A stretch of DNA of 42,895 nt from Candidatus Obscuribacterales bacterium (GCA_019752635.1 JAIELX010000148.1:1-42895), one strand, 5' to 3'; shown: positions 26,027 to 34,692, counted from the stretch's first letter. Notes: a model not told the origin generated them from the letters alone. Numbers and translations: made by a program.

Positions 26027-26695
26027 TTGGCAAAGATTCTGGTGGTAGAAGACGACAAAGATACCCTGTCAACGTTGGGGTTACTCTTGAGAGCCGATCA
26101 CCACACGGTGGACGAGGTCGCCGACGGGACCACAGCAGAAAGCTTTATAGGGCGGTTCACCTATGACTTGATCATGTTGGACTGGGAATTGCCTGGAATT
26201 CAAGGCGTTGATCTTCTCAAAGGTCTGCGCGCTAAGGGCTGTCGCACACCGGTGCTGATGCTTACGGGCCGAAGCGCCACCACCGATAAGATCGAAGGAC
26301 TCGACACCGGAGCGGACGGTTACCTGACAAAACCTTTTGAAGCGGATGTTCTGAGGGCGGCAATCCGAGCGATACTACGAAGGACACCTGACAATCCGGA
26401 CGAAACCTTGACCTTCAAAGACTTACTGCTGCTGCCGACGCAGTGCATGCTCAAATGCGGCGAAAACACGACCGTTCTCTCTTCTACTGAGTTTGAAGTA
26501 GCGCGATTATTGTTTGAGAACTCCAATCGAATTCTATCGCCTTTGGAATTTAGCGCGAAAATCTGGGGAGAGTCGACTGAAAGCGTCGGCGCTAATGTGC
26601 GCACAAGGCTAAGCCGACTTCGCGATAAGTTCACTGAAGTCGGCTCACAAGTTCGAATTGTCGGTATCAAAGGATTCGGTTACCGTCTTGAGTAA
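26027..26695 (+). CDS. OmpR/PhoB-family response regulator
   Basis: 222 residues from TTG 26027, preceded by GGGGAC at a proper distance. The frame begins MAKILVVEDDKDT, the canonical start of a receiver domain. Acidic pocket Asp9/Asp10, phospho-acceptor Asp52 in MLDWELPG, Thr80 and Lys102 in YLTKPF are all present. The C-terminal half (about 128-222) is a winged-helix DNA-binding domain with SSTEFEVARLL, VGANVRTRLSRLR and the terminal IKGFGYRL. It is a transcription factor, the cognate of the preceding kinase, and ends 27 bp from the convergent Spy-like gene. Confidence 0.94.
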   Translation: MAKILVVEDDKDTLSTLGLLLRADHHTVDEVADGTTAESFIGRFTYDLIMLDWELPGIQGVDLLKGLRAKGCRTPVLMLTGRSATTDKIEGLDTGADGYLTKPFEADVLRAAIRAILRRTPDNPDETLTFKDLLLLPTQCMLKCGENTTVLSSTEFEVARLLFENSNRILSPLEFSAKIWGESTESVGANVRTRLSRLRDKFTEVGSQVRIVGIKGFGYRLE

Positions 26696-26722
26696 GGCGT
26701 CCGAACTTTGATTCGGTCAGGC

Positions 26723-27379
26723 TTACTTGCCGCCGCCGCGATGGTCCATCATTTGCTTGCGCATGTGCATCATTTTACCGAAGCGACCGCAACCGGGACC
26801 TTCAACACTACGCTTGAGGTAGTTGTGCCTCATCTCTTTGCGCTGCTCGGGCGTATACACCGACTGGACGGCAATTTGCTTCTCGAGCTTGAGACTGCCT
26901 AAGTCGGCAATCAGAGCATTCATGCGACTCTGAATCCCTTGCAGTTTCGCCTTGTCGAGTTCAGGCTCCATCATGGCATCACGCATTGCCCGCGCCTGTG
27001 TGCGCAGTTCAAGCATCTTCGGACCGGCTTTTTCCTGGAATGTTTCCTTAGCCTTGTAGATTTTTTCGAGCTGCTCATCGGTCAAGCTTGCGCCATCAGG
27101 AAGGCAAGACATGCCGCCACCGAACCCCTCGGGGCAAACGCCCCCACCACCGCCACGAGCGATAAACAGAACGTCCCCACCATCGGGAGGCGCAGGCATC
27201 CCGTCCGGCGGAGGTAACTGAGCCTCAAAAGAAACGGGAGCGCCAGGTCCTTCCAGCGCCAGGTCGAAACCTTCCATCATTTCAGTCTCCAGTCCGGCGG
27301 CGGGACCTTCCAACTGAGCCTGCACAGGTCCGCACATGGCCATGAGGCCAACCGTTGCAGCTAGAACGAACTTTCTCAT
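26723..27379 (-). CDS. Spy/CpxP-like periplasmic protein (LTXXQ family)
   Basis: 218 residues from ATG 27379, which has GAGGA 8 nt upstream; the frame extends to 27535 but that would overlap the next gene. MRKFVLAATVGLMAMCGPVQA is a signal peptide. A Pro/Gly-rich segment (residues 30-90) precedes a helical domain with two LTXXQ-type motifs: LTDEQLEK and YTPEQRKEM, the mark of the Spy/CpxP family of periplasmic chaperones and metal-resistance proteins. The tail is rich in Met and His (GKMMHMRKQMMDH), suggesting metal binding. In enterobacteria these proteins belong to the CpxAR envelope-stress circuit; here the gene is convergent with a two-component pair. Confidence 0.8.
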   Translation of the reverse strand: MRKFVLAATVGLMAMCGPVQAQLEGPAAGLETEMMEGFDLALEGPGAPVSFEAQLPPPDGMPAPPDGGDVLFIARGGGGGVCPEGFGGGMSCLPDGASLTDEQLEKIYKAKETFQEKAGPKMLELRTQARAMRDAMMEPELDKAKLQGIQSRMNALIADLGSLKLEKQIAVQSVYTPEQRKEMRHNYLKRSVEGPGCGRFGKMMHMRKQMMDHRGGGK

Positions 27380-27485
27380 TTCCGATTTCCTCTTATTTCG
27401 CAAGGCAATTTCGCACGATATCTCTTTAACGATCGATGAGTACAAAAAGTTCAAATTATCAGCCCAAACCTCGATTAAGAAAATC

Positions 27486-28388
27486 TCATTTTTTCTCAAT
27501 AAGACTAAGGAGCTTGTCGTGAGTCGCAAGAGCATGGACCGACATTCCGATTTTGTCGCGAATATAGGTAGCGCTCGTGTAGCTCGGATCCGACTTGATT
27601 GCTTCTTGAAAGTTCTTCAGCGCAGCGGCCTGGTCGCCTTTTGCCAGATACGCAATGGCCAGACCGTAGAGATCGGCCGGATTGGGAGTCTTACTTTTCG
27701 CGATAGCTCTTTTGAAGCTAGAAACGGCAGCATCGTTCTCACCCATGTCGAACTGAATGCAAGCCAGAGTGTTTATATACTCACCATCTTCAGGCTTGAG
27801 CTTAAGCGCGGCATTGACCTCATACAAACCTTCTTCGAGCCTGCCAATTCGATAGAGGGTCCAAGCCAAACAATTTCGAGCTTCAGAGTCGCTCGGGTCC
27901 GCCATCGTCGCTATGCGATAAGCGGCAGCGGCTCTTCCCATTTGCCCGGAGCGATAAAGTTCATTGCCCCTGGTGACGTTCTCCTTGGCTCCGGCATTCT
28001 TTCGCGAAACCGCTTCGTCAAGCCGAGACTGACAGAAACGACAATCGGGATCGACACTTAGAGCCGTAACGAATTCCGAAATGGCACCATCAACATCGCC
28101 TTGTTCGTCTAGAAGCAAAGTACCAAGGCGCGTGTGACCGTCTACCGAATCGGGATGTCCCTGCAAACCACGCTTGTACTCTTCGATTGCGGCTTGATGG
28201 TCGCCGGCGAACTGATACTGCAGTGCGCGCTCAAAGTGATAATCGCCCGAAGCGGCAAATGCGTTCGCCGAAGAAACTATCCACAACAGTCCAGCGTACA
28301 ATGCTGTCGAAAGAAGGCTTCTACCGTGATCGCGCTTAAAAGACCGACTCGAAGAAACACTCCGCCATTCGCAAAGATTACGTGCCAT
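27486..28388 (-). CDS. Secreted TPR protein
   Basis: About 300 residues from ATG 28388, with GGAG 5 nt upstream; ATG 28391 would be too close to it and the longer frame goes to 28430. After a basic N-terminus the hydrophobic core LLSTALYAGLLWIVSSANAFA is an export signal. At least six TPR units follow, for example YHFERALQYQFAGDHQAAIE, GHTRLGTLLLDEQGDVDGAI, GNELYRSGQMGRAAAAYR and LYGLAIAYLAKGDQAAALKN. TPR arrays bind partner proteins; the target is unknown. A CRFCQ pair of cysteines lies between repeats two and three. It is 106 bp upstream of the Spy-like gene in the same orientation, so the two could share a transcript. Confidence 0.85.
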   Translation of the reverse strand: MARNLCEWRSVSSSRSFKRDHGRSLLSTALYAGLLWIVSSANAFAASGDYHFERALQYQFAGDHQAAIEEYKRGLQGHPDSVDGHTRLGTLLLDEQGDVDGAISEFVTALSVDPDCRFCQSRLDEAVSRKNAGAKENVTRGNELYRSGQMGRAAAAYRIATMADPSDSEARNCLAWTLYRIGRLEEGLYEVNAALKLKPEDGEYINTLACIQFDMGENDAAVSSFKRAIAKSKTPNPADLYGLAIAYLAKGDQAAALKNFQEAIKSDPSYTSATYIRDKIGMSVHALATHDKLLSLIEKK

Positions 28389-28516
28389 CATGTCTCCGAT
28401 TCCTACCGCCGCCCGGCTGAAAGTCAGCAACCTTCCGCCCGGCTCGTGCTGCTATCAACTATAGCTTACCTCTAACAAAAAGTAGCAGCACGCGTTGTCA
28501 TCAGCAGGTGGGGGTA

Positions 28517-29896
28517 CTAGACCGCCGCTGCCGCCAATCGTGCGATATATGAGGCATCTCCGGCTTGTTTAGTAAGCTTGCCGTCGGACATAATTCCGTT
28601 ACCCTCGAGCCAGCGCTCGAACTCCGGTGCCGGTCTACAACCGCTCAACTCGCGCAAACCGGCAACGTCGTGAAAACTAGTAGTTTGATACGACAGCATC
28701 ACATCGTCACCAAGCGGTACGCCCATGAAGTAGTTAACCCCGGCGCACACCAGTAGCATCGCCAGGTTTTCCAAATCGTTTTGATCTGCGGACATATGAT
28801 TAGTGTAACAAGCGTCGATTCCCATTGGAACGCCAAGAAGCTTACCCATAAAGTGATCTTCCAGCCCGGCGCGAATCATTTGACGACCATCGGCAAGATA
28901 CTCCGGCCCGATAAAGCCGACAACATCATTAACAAGAAATGGCTCAAAGCATCGGGCCAACGAGTAGCAGCGCGCCTCCAATGTCAACTGATCGGCATCA
29001 TTGTGTGAGCGCGAAGACAATTCCGAGCCCTGTCCGGTTTCAAAATACATTACTTGCGATCCGGGATTGACACACTTGGCCCGTCCCAACTCCAGTGCCT
29101 CCTGCAGCATGGCTAAGTCAATTCCAAAAGCACGATTGCCTTGCTCACAGCCGGCGATACTTTGAAAGATTAGTCCGGAAGGGGCACCACGCTCTATGGC
29201 TTTCATTTGCGTAGTAACATGGCTGAGAACACAATTTTGGGTTGGTATCGCCAGTTGTTCGATAACTCGATTGGTTTCGCGCAACAAGTTTTCTACAGAC
29301 TCGGCAGTATCAAAAACCGGATTGATACCAATGACCGCATCACCGATACCGTATGAAAGCCCGTCAAAAATCGCAGCTTTAATCCCCTCGATGGAATCGG
29401 AGGGATGATTGGGCTGAAGACGAGAAGCAAGCACGCCGCGTCGACCGAGAGTTGTGTGTGCACGTGATACCACTTCGAACTTTCGCGCGGCTTGCACCAA
29501 GTCCATATTGGACATCAACTTGGTGACGGCTGCAGCCATCTCACCGGTCAGTGCGCGAAGAGTAACGAGATTTTCACCATCCGCGTCCAGCGATAGAATG
29601 AACTCGCGTAGCTCAGCTACGGTCCAACCGTGAATCTTCTGCCATTGAACCGCATCGAGCCTGTCATCGATAATTCTGGTGACCTCGTCCTGTTCATACG
29701 GAAGGACGGGATTGCAGCGCAACTCAGTCAATGTCAGTTCGCTCAACACTTGTTTGGCTGCGACTCTTTCCTCCTCGGTCTCCGCAGCTATACCGGCCAG
29801 CCGGTCGCCGGACTTTTCTTCATTGGCCTTGGCCAGTACTTCCTTTACTGAAGAAAAGGAGAATCGCAAGCGCCCGATGGAGCTGCTCAGTTTCAT
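28517..29896 (-). CDS. eutB: Ethanolamine ammonia-lyase large (alpha) subunit
   Basis: 459 residues, close to E. coli EutB (453). It forms the catalytic TIM barrel that, with adenosylcobalamin, converts ethanolamine to acetaldehyde and ammonia. Residues known to bind substrate in the E. coli enzyme are present one position earlier here: Arg159 and Gln161 (LASRLQPNHP), Asn192 (VIGINPVFD), Glu286 (MYFETGQGSE) and Asp361 (GIDACYTNH). The start ATG 29896 has AGAGG 6 nt upstream. The gene is divergent from eutC-eutA across 138 bp, whereas eutB and eutC usually sit side by side in one operon. No cobalamin riboswitch is evident in the gap. Confidence 0.96.
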   Translation of the reverse strand: MKLSSSIGRLRFSFSSVKEVLAKANEEKSGDRLAGIAAETEEERVAAKQVLSELTLTELRCNPVLPYEQDEVTRIIDDRLDAVQWQKIHGWTVAELREFILSLDADGENLVTLRALTGEMAAAVTKLMSNMDLVQAARKFEVVSRAHTTLGRRGVLASRLQPNHPSDSIEGIKAAIFDGLSYGIGDAVIGINPVFDTAESVENLLRETNRVIEQLAIPTQNCVLSHVTTQMKAIERGAPSGLIFQSIAGCEQGNRAFGIDLAMLQEALELGRAKCVNPGSQVMYFETGQGSELSSRSHNDADQLTLEARCYSLARCFEPFLVNDVVGFIGPEYLADGRQMIRAGLEDHFMGKLLGVPMGIDACYTNHMSADQNDLENLAMLLVCAGVNYFMGVPLGDDVMLSYQTTSFHDVAGLRELSGCRPAPEFERWLEGNGIMSDGKLTKQAGDASYIARLAAAAV

Positions 29897-30034
29897 AACA
29901 ACCTCTTATGCGGCGAACGCACTGGAATACTATCGGCATCGAGTTCAATTATCAATCCAGGCTTAACTCATCGATGAAGCCAGAAATGCTACGATGACGG
30001 ATTCTGTTGACGGACTTGCAGAGCGACCATTGGC

Positions 30035-30754
30035 ATGAGTGATGAACTAATCGAATCGCTGAGAAGCAGCACACCGGCTCGCATTGCCGCGGGGCGAGCA
30101 GGCACGAGGCCGACCACGGCAGCCTGGCTTAACTTCCGCCTCGACCATGCCCTGGCGCGCGACGCTGTCAACAGTGAGTTGGACGAAGCTTTTCTTACTT
30201 TGCTTAGAACCAAGTACGCAGCAGTGCAAATGCAAACGCTGTGCAACGATAGACGGGAATTTGTCTTGTTTCCGCCCCGAGGCAAAGATGCAACGCAGCA
30301 GTGCCTGGCGGGCCTAAAATTGAGATGCAGGCAGAACGCAGACGTGCAAATAGTAATCAACGACGGACTCTCGGCGAAGGCTGTGGAGGAAAACATTCCG
30401 GATTTGCTGGCGATGCTGCTTGCCGGACTGGAGTTAGAGGGAATCACCTGCGGCACTTTAGTAGTTGTGAAGCAGGGACGAGTTGCAATAGCGGACAAGA
30501 TTGCATACGCCACACACGCAAAGCTCGCCCTAAATCTGATTGGTGAACGGCCGGGGCTCACATCAGCGCTTGGGCTTAGCGCTTACCTGACATATGATCC
30601 CGGACCGCACACAATCAGCTCGGACCGCACAGTTGTGTCAAACATACACCCCGGTGGCACACCGCCGGTAGAGGCAGGAGCCTACTTGGTTCATTTGTGC
30701 AAACGGATTTTGGCGCTCAAGCTGTCCGGCGTAAAACTGCAACAGCTTGGATAG
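30035..30754 (+). CDS. eutC: Ethanolamine ammonia-lyase small (beta) subunit
   Basis: 239 residues. Family motifs: RIAAGRAGTRPTTAAWLNFR near the start, then ALARDAVNSELD, VQIVINDGLSAKAVEENIP, VVVKQGRVAIADKI, IGERPGLTSALGLSAYLTY and HPGGTPPVEAG. EutC pairs with EutB and contributes to binding adenosylcobalamin. It is shorter than E. coli EutC (about 295 residues) because the variable N-terminal region is nearly absent, as in several other phyla. The ribosome-binding site is weak. eutA starts 4 bp after its stop, so the two are cotranscribed. Confidence 0.95.
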   Translation: MSDELIESLRSSTPARIAAGRAGTRPTTAAWLNFRLDHALARDAVNSELDEAFLTLLRTKYAAVQMQTLCNDRREFVLFPPRGKDATQQCLAGLKLRCRQNADVQIVINDGLSAKAVEENIPDLLAMLLAGLELEGITCGTLVVVKQGRVAIADKIAYATHAKLALNLIGERPGLTSALGLSAYLTYDPGPHTISSDRTVVSNIHPGGTPPVEAGAYLVHLCKRILALKLSGVKLQQLG

Positions 30755-30758
30755 CTGC

Positions 30759-32201
30759 ATGACAGACGACACGAGAACCAAGACTCTGCTCAGCGCCGGT
30801 ATCGATATCGGCACCACTACCACGCATTTGACGTTGAGCCTGCTAGAAATCAGCAACGGCCAAGCGCCGCATCGAGTGCCGAGGCTATGTGTGAGCGGCA
30901 AAACTGTGATTCACCGAAGTCCGATCTATTTCACACCGCTGCGCAGTGACGGCTGCATCGACAGCGCGGGCGTGGCGGACATAATCAGGGCGGAATACAG
31001 CACTGCACGCATCACAGCGGATCAGGTCGTGAGCGGCGCCGCTATTATCACCGGTGAATCGGCCCGGCTGCGCAACGCACCGCAGGTAGCGCAGGAGCTG
31101 GCGCAGTTTGCAGGCGATTTCGTCGTCGCCAGTGCCGGAGCACACCTTGAAAGCATACTAGCGGCGCGTGGTTCCGGAGCGGCCGCGTATTCGAAAGAGA
31201 GCCTGAGAACCATCTGCAATATTGACATAGGTGGCGGTACCACGAACATTGCCGTTTTTGCAATGGGAAAACTGGTTGATACCGCTTGTGTGGGAATCGG
31301 CGGGCGGTGCCTCAGGTTCGATAGCGACGGACGAGTAACGACAATCACAGAATCAGGGGAAACGTTCTTCGATGCGGTGGCAAAACTGCACACAATAAAG
31401 AGCGAGCCGAAACTGTCGGAAGAATTCCTGGAACTGATAGGCAACTTGCTTGCAGAAGCGATTACACTGGCGGTGGTAACCGAGAGCCCTCCGCAAGTAA
31501 GCCGGAGATTATTCAGCACCGAAGAACTGCACCATAACTACGTCATAGATGAGTACTGGTTCTCAGGCGGCGTTGCCGAAATGATGAGAACCACACACTG
31601 CGATCCGCTGCGGTTCGGCGATCTCGGCGGTTATCTGGCCAAAGGTCTGGTGGCTGCATTTTCAGAGCGCAAGCTGCACTGGCGTGTTTCAACAGATCCG
31701 GTTCGCGCAACTGTCATTGGCGCCGGAATGCACAGCATGCAGCTGAGCGGCTCAACAGTTTCGATTCGACATGAAAGCTTACCGTTGCGAAATCTTCCGG
31801 TTTTAAAGATTCAAGATCTCCGCTGTGGTGACTTCGATGATAACAACATTGAATCGATAGAATCGGCAATGGCGAAGTGTGATCTGGATTGGCGCCAATG
31901 CCCGATTGCACTTTGCGTGGACCGGTTCTCTTCTGTGACGTTTGAAAGCCTGAAAGTCCGAGCGGCATTAATTGCAAGGGACTTTGTCGCTAGTGGGGCA
32001 AAGCCACCACTTGTAATACTAACCAATCAGGATGTTGCCATGGCCTTGGGACAGCTGATTCGCCAAATCGACTCCAGCCTGCAGTGTATCGTACTGGATG
32101 GTGTATCGACAGAACATGGCGATTTTATTGATATCGGCCGGCCGCTGCCGATGGCTCAGACGGTTCCGGTAGTTGTTAAGACACTGATCTTCGACAAATA
32201 G
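30759..32201 (+). CDS. eutA: Ethanolamine ammonia-lyase reactivating factor
   Basis: 480 residues from ATG 30759; an upstream TTG at 30747 overlaps eutC and is less likely. It is an actin/Hsp70-fold ATPase: phosphate-1 motif SAGIDIGTTTTHLTLSLLE and phosphate-2 motif NIDIGGGTTNIAVFAMGK are both clear, with VIGAGMHSMQLSGS as the adenosine motif. EutA exchanges damaged cobalamin bound to EutBC for fresh adenosylcobalamin using ATP. Finding the reactivase directly behind eutC supports a working, B12-dependent lyase. The length fits the family (E. coli 467). Confidence 0.94.
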   Translation: MTDDTRTKTLLSAGIDIGTTTTHLTLSLLEISNGQAPHRVPRLCVSGKTVIHRSPIYFTPLRSDGCIDSAGVADIIRAEYSTARITADQVVSGAAIITGESARLRNAPQVAQELAQFAGDFVVASAGAHLESILAARGSGAAAYSKESLRTICNIDIGGGTTNIAVFAMGKLVDTACVGIGGRCLRFDSDGRVTTITESGETFFDAVAKLHTIKSEPKLSEEFLELIGNLLAEAITLAVVTESPPQVSRRLFSTEELHHNYVIDEYWFSGGVAEMMRTTHCDPLRFGDLGGYLAKGLVAAFSERKLHWRVSTDPVRATVIGAGMHSMQLSGSTVSIRHESLPLRNLPVLKIQDLRCGDFDDNNIESIESAMAKCDLDWRQCPIALCVDRFSSVTFESLKVRAALIARDFVASGAKPPLVILTNQDVAMALGQLIRQIDSSLQCIVLDGVSTEHGDFIDIGRPLPMAQTVPVVVKTLIFDK

Positions 32202-32304
32202 GCCACAGTTTCTATGAAAATGCACAAAAGGGCTACAATATCCAAAATCGCGGACACTGCTTGCAAACCGCCGTGCACTTCCGGCTGGCATGGATTGATT
32301 GGAA

Positions 32305-33903
32305 ATGTTTGAGAACATATTTCACAACAGCTTCATGCCGCACGGTGTATGTCTGCGATGGAATGGTCCCTTGCTGGCGATCTTCATTGCCGGCAACCTG
32401 GGTATCGCAATCGCGTACTTTATTATTCCGGCGGCGCTCCGCTACTTCATCGGTCAGCGGAAAGACCTGCCTTACCCGCACATGTTCAAGTTATTCGCGG
32501 CATTCATTCTCTCTTGTGGTCTAACACACATAATGAAAGTGTGGACGCTGTACCAACCGCTTTACTGGGTGGAAGCTTCCCTGGATCTTTGGACGGCCGG
32601 AGTTTCGATGGTCACTGCGGTGCTTCTCTTTCCCCTGATCCCGCAAGCACTGCGACTACGGGCGCCAGCCGAACTAGAAAGCATCAACAAGCAGCTGCAG
32701 TCGGTCAACGAGGAAATGGCGAAGCTCAACGAACAATACCGAATAGCTCGAGACCAAGCCATCGAATCCTCAGAGCTGAAATCGACATTCATCGCAAACG
32801 TCAGCCATGAACTTCGCACACCGCTTGCCGGCATTCTGGGAATGAACGAATTGCTTTTGCAAAAGTCGAGCTTGAATGAAGACGATCAACTTTGTCTTAA
32901 AGTGGTGCAAGATTCGGCAAAGAGCTTGTTAGTGTTGGTGAACGACTTGCTTGATCTATCGAAGATAGAAGCGGGCAAAATGAAAATCGATTCGGTTCCG
33001 CTCGATCCCGTCCTCATTACCAATGAGGCTGTACAAGTGGTGTCCGCTGCGGCCAAAGCCAAGAATATTGAGCTGACCGTTGAAAGCCCGGTGGGATTAC
33101 CGCCGCTTATAGGCGATCCAATCCGAGTTTCACAAGTGCTTATAAACTTGATTGGAAACGCAGTCAAATTCACGCCGAAGGGATCGGTAAAAGTAGTACT
33201 TAAAGTGGAGGAAGACACGGAGCAAACGACGAGGCTTCGATTCTCCGTCACAGACACCGGCATTGGCATAGCGAAGGACGACCAGAAACGCCTTTTTTCG
33301 CCATTCTCACAAGTAGATAGCTCCGGGACCAGGCAGTATGGTGGCGCGGGTCTGGGCTTAAACATCAGCAAAAGGTTGGTCGAGCTGATGGGCGGCACCA
33401 TTGGCTTTGACAGTGAGTTGGAGACTGGTTCAACATTCTGGTTTGCCGTAAACTTTCAAAAACAAACCAGTCACAAGCTCGTTCCTTTGCCTGGTGATCA
33501 AGAACGTAACTTGGTCAAAGGGCGAATACTTGTCGTCGAAGACAACAAGTCGATGCAACTACTAACCGGTCGCCAACTGAACAAGTTGGGATATCAATAC
33601 ACCATGTGCAGTTCCGCGGAAGCCGCCATGCAAGAATTGAACCAGGACCCGTCTTATGCTTTGATTTTGATGGACTGTCACTTACCCGGCATCTCAGGCT
33701 TCGAAGCAACGGTAGCGCTGCGCGCGCAAGAAGCCAGTGCGAGCAGACCAAAGCATTTGCCCGTAATAGCAATGACAGCAGCGGCTATGAAAGGCGATAC
33801 GGAGAAATGCCTCCAGTCCGGTATGGACGACTACCTGAGTAAGCCCTATACATTGGAACAGTTGAAACAGAAACTGGAACTGTGGATCGCCTCGGACGGA
33901 TAG
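32305..33903 (+). CDS. Hybrid histidine kinase with ethylene-receptor-like membrane domain
   Basis: 532 residues from ATG 32305; TTG 32299 would add two. Residues 1-115 form three membrane helices with the ethylene-binding-domain pattern of plant ETR1 and cyanobacterial Etr1: FMPHGVCLRW, then IAIAYFIIPAALRYF and FAAFILSCGLTHIMKVWT. Tyr38, Ile41, Pro42, Cys71 and His75 match ETR1 Tyr32, Ile35, Pro36, Cys65 and His69 with identical spacing, including the Cu(I)-binding Cys/His pair; the ETR1 Asp25 position is Asn31. A coiled linker leads to HisKA (His168 in NVSHELRTP), HATPase (NLIGNAVKFT, DTGIGIAKDD, GAGLGLNISK) and a receiver domain (Asp457 in ILMDCHLPG, Lys513 in YLSKPY). No DNA-binding output is attached. 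It starts about 100 bp after eutA. Confidence 0.92.
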   Translation: MFENIFHNSFMPHGVCLRWNGPLLAIFIAGNLGIAIAYFIIPAALRYFIGQRKDLPYPHMFKLFAAFILSCGLTHIMKVWTLYQPLYWVEASLDLWTAGVSMVTAVLLFPLIPQALRLRAPAELESINKQLQSVNEEMAKLNEQYRIARDQAIESSELKSTFIANVSHELRTPLAGILGMNELLLQKSSLNEDDQLCLKVVQDSAKSLLVLVNDLLDLSKIEAGKMKIDSVPLDPVLITNEAVQVVSAAAKAKNIELTVESPVGLPPLIGDPIRVSQVLINLIGNAVKFTPKGSVKVVLKVEEDTEQTTRLRFSVTDTGIGIAKDDQKRLFSPFSQVDSSGTRQYGGAGLGLNISKRLVELMGGTIGFDSELETGSTFWFAVNFQKQTSHKLVPLPGDQERNLVKGRILVVEDNKSMQLLTGRQLNKLGYQYTMCSSAEAAMQELNQDPSYALILMDCHLPGISGFEATVALRAQEASASRPKHLPVIAMTAAAMKGDTEKCLQSGMDDYLSKPYTLEQLKQKLELWIASDG

Positions 33904-34084
33904 ACGCGCCACAGGAAGCATAAAGTGCGCGCAAACCGTTTCTCAATTCCGCAAAGAAGTTCTTCACCGTCCCCTCCCTAATGAAATGTCGGCACTCTCA
34001 ATTTCATCGATTCAGTCTGTAAATAAGCGCAGTTTGCAGCGTAAGGGTCGGCGCTACCCAGAGTCCTTACACGATCAATGACGA

Positions 34085-34435
34085 CTAATGAGCGAACAGA
34101 GATACCAACGGTACTACAATCAGGGCCGCTGAAACTCCGACACCAACGACGGTGCCCATGAGTACAAGGCGTTGACAGAGTTGATTGCGTTTTTGCTCTT
34201 CTTTGCGCATCGCGCCAATCGCCCCCTTGATCGAAGACACAGACTTTTCGGAACCGCCTACGCTGTGCCAGGACTGCACGCGTACTTTGTCTTGAGCCTG
34301 CGTCTGCGCACGAAACAATTCAACATCAGGAGCGTATCCATACAACAGGTCGCTTTGCACGTGATGCTGCAGCTTTGAAAATCGACCTTCACCATAATTA
34401 GATGATCTGCGGCCACCTTCGAATTCGTTAGACAT
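34085..34435 (-). CDS. Small tail-anchored membrane protein of unknown function
   Basis: 116 residues from ATG 34435, fixed by GGAGGGG 5 nt upstream; the frame runs on to 34519 without a better start. The soluble part is polar and charged (MSNEFEGGRRSSNYGEGR, then a Gln-rich QAQDKVRVQSW stretch). Residues about 89-113 form a single hydrophobic helix (VLMGTVVGVGVSAALIVVPL), ending in SLFAH, so the protein is probably anchored by its C-terminus with the bulk in the cytoplasm. I recognise no family. Its promoter and operator-like site lie at 34573-34622. Confidence 0.7.
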   Translation of the reverse strand: MSNEFEGGRRSSNYGEGRFSKLQHHVQSDLLYGYAPDVELFRAQTQAQDKVRVQSWHSVGGSEKSVSSIKGAIGAMRKEEQKRNQLCQRLVLMGTVVGVGVSAALIVVPLVSLFAH

Positions 34436-34572
34436 AGGAACCCCTCCAGGCGCAAGCAAAGGCCGAAGCATTGCTTCCGTCCAACCATTTGGTTTGTAGT
34501 AAGTAGTAAACCCGGGCAAACGCTAGAACCTGAAAGAAGTTGGTCCAACGTTTACAGTTTTCAAAATGGTAA

Positions 34573-34588
34573 GTGCCAAAATTGGCAC
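34573..34588 (-). promoter_or_regulatory. Operator-like inverted repeat GTGCCAA-aa-TTGGCAC
   Basis: Perfect 7-bp inverted repeat with a 2-nt spacer. It begins 5 bp downstream of the -10 box of the minus-strand promoter at 34594-34622, where transcription should start, a classic place for a repressor site. It may also fold in the RNA leader. Confidence 0.5.
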
Positions 34589-34593
34589 CTTAA

Positions 34594-34622
34594 ACATTAA
34601 CGGATGTTAAGGTTGAAGTCAA
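34594..34622 (-). promoter_or_regulatory. Sigma70-type promoter for the 34085-34435 gene
   Basis: Minus strand: -35 TTGACT (34617-34622), 17-nt spacer, -10 TAATGT (34594-34599). The leader before ATG 34435 would be about 150 nt. Confidence 0.5.
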
Positions 34623-34692
34623 GACAAAGTTTCCGACATGTCAAATACAAACAGTTGTTACTTAAACCCATCACGGTTAGTCAGTTTCTATT

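Noticed and set aside
26696..26722. CCGAA-ctttga-TTCGG hairpin between the response regulator and the Spy-like gene as a shared terminator
   Set aside because: The stem is only 5 bp with no T-run, too weak to call.
29897..30034. Search for a cobalamin riboswitch in front of eutB or eutC
   Set aside because: The gap is only 138 bp, shared by two divergent genes, and no B12-box-like core or matching long stems were visible.
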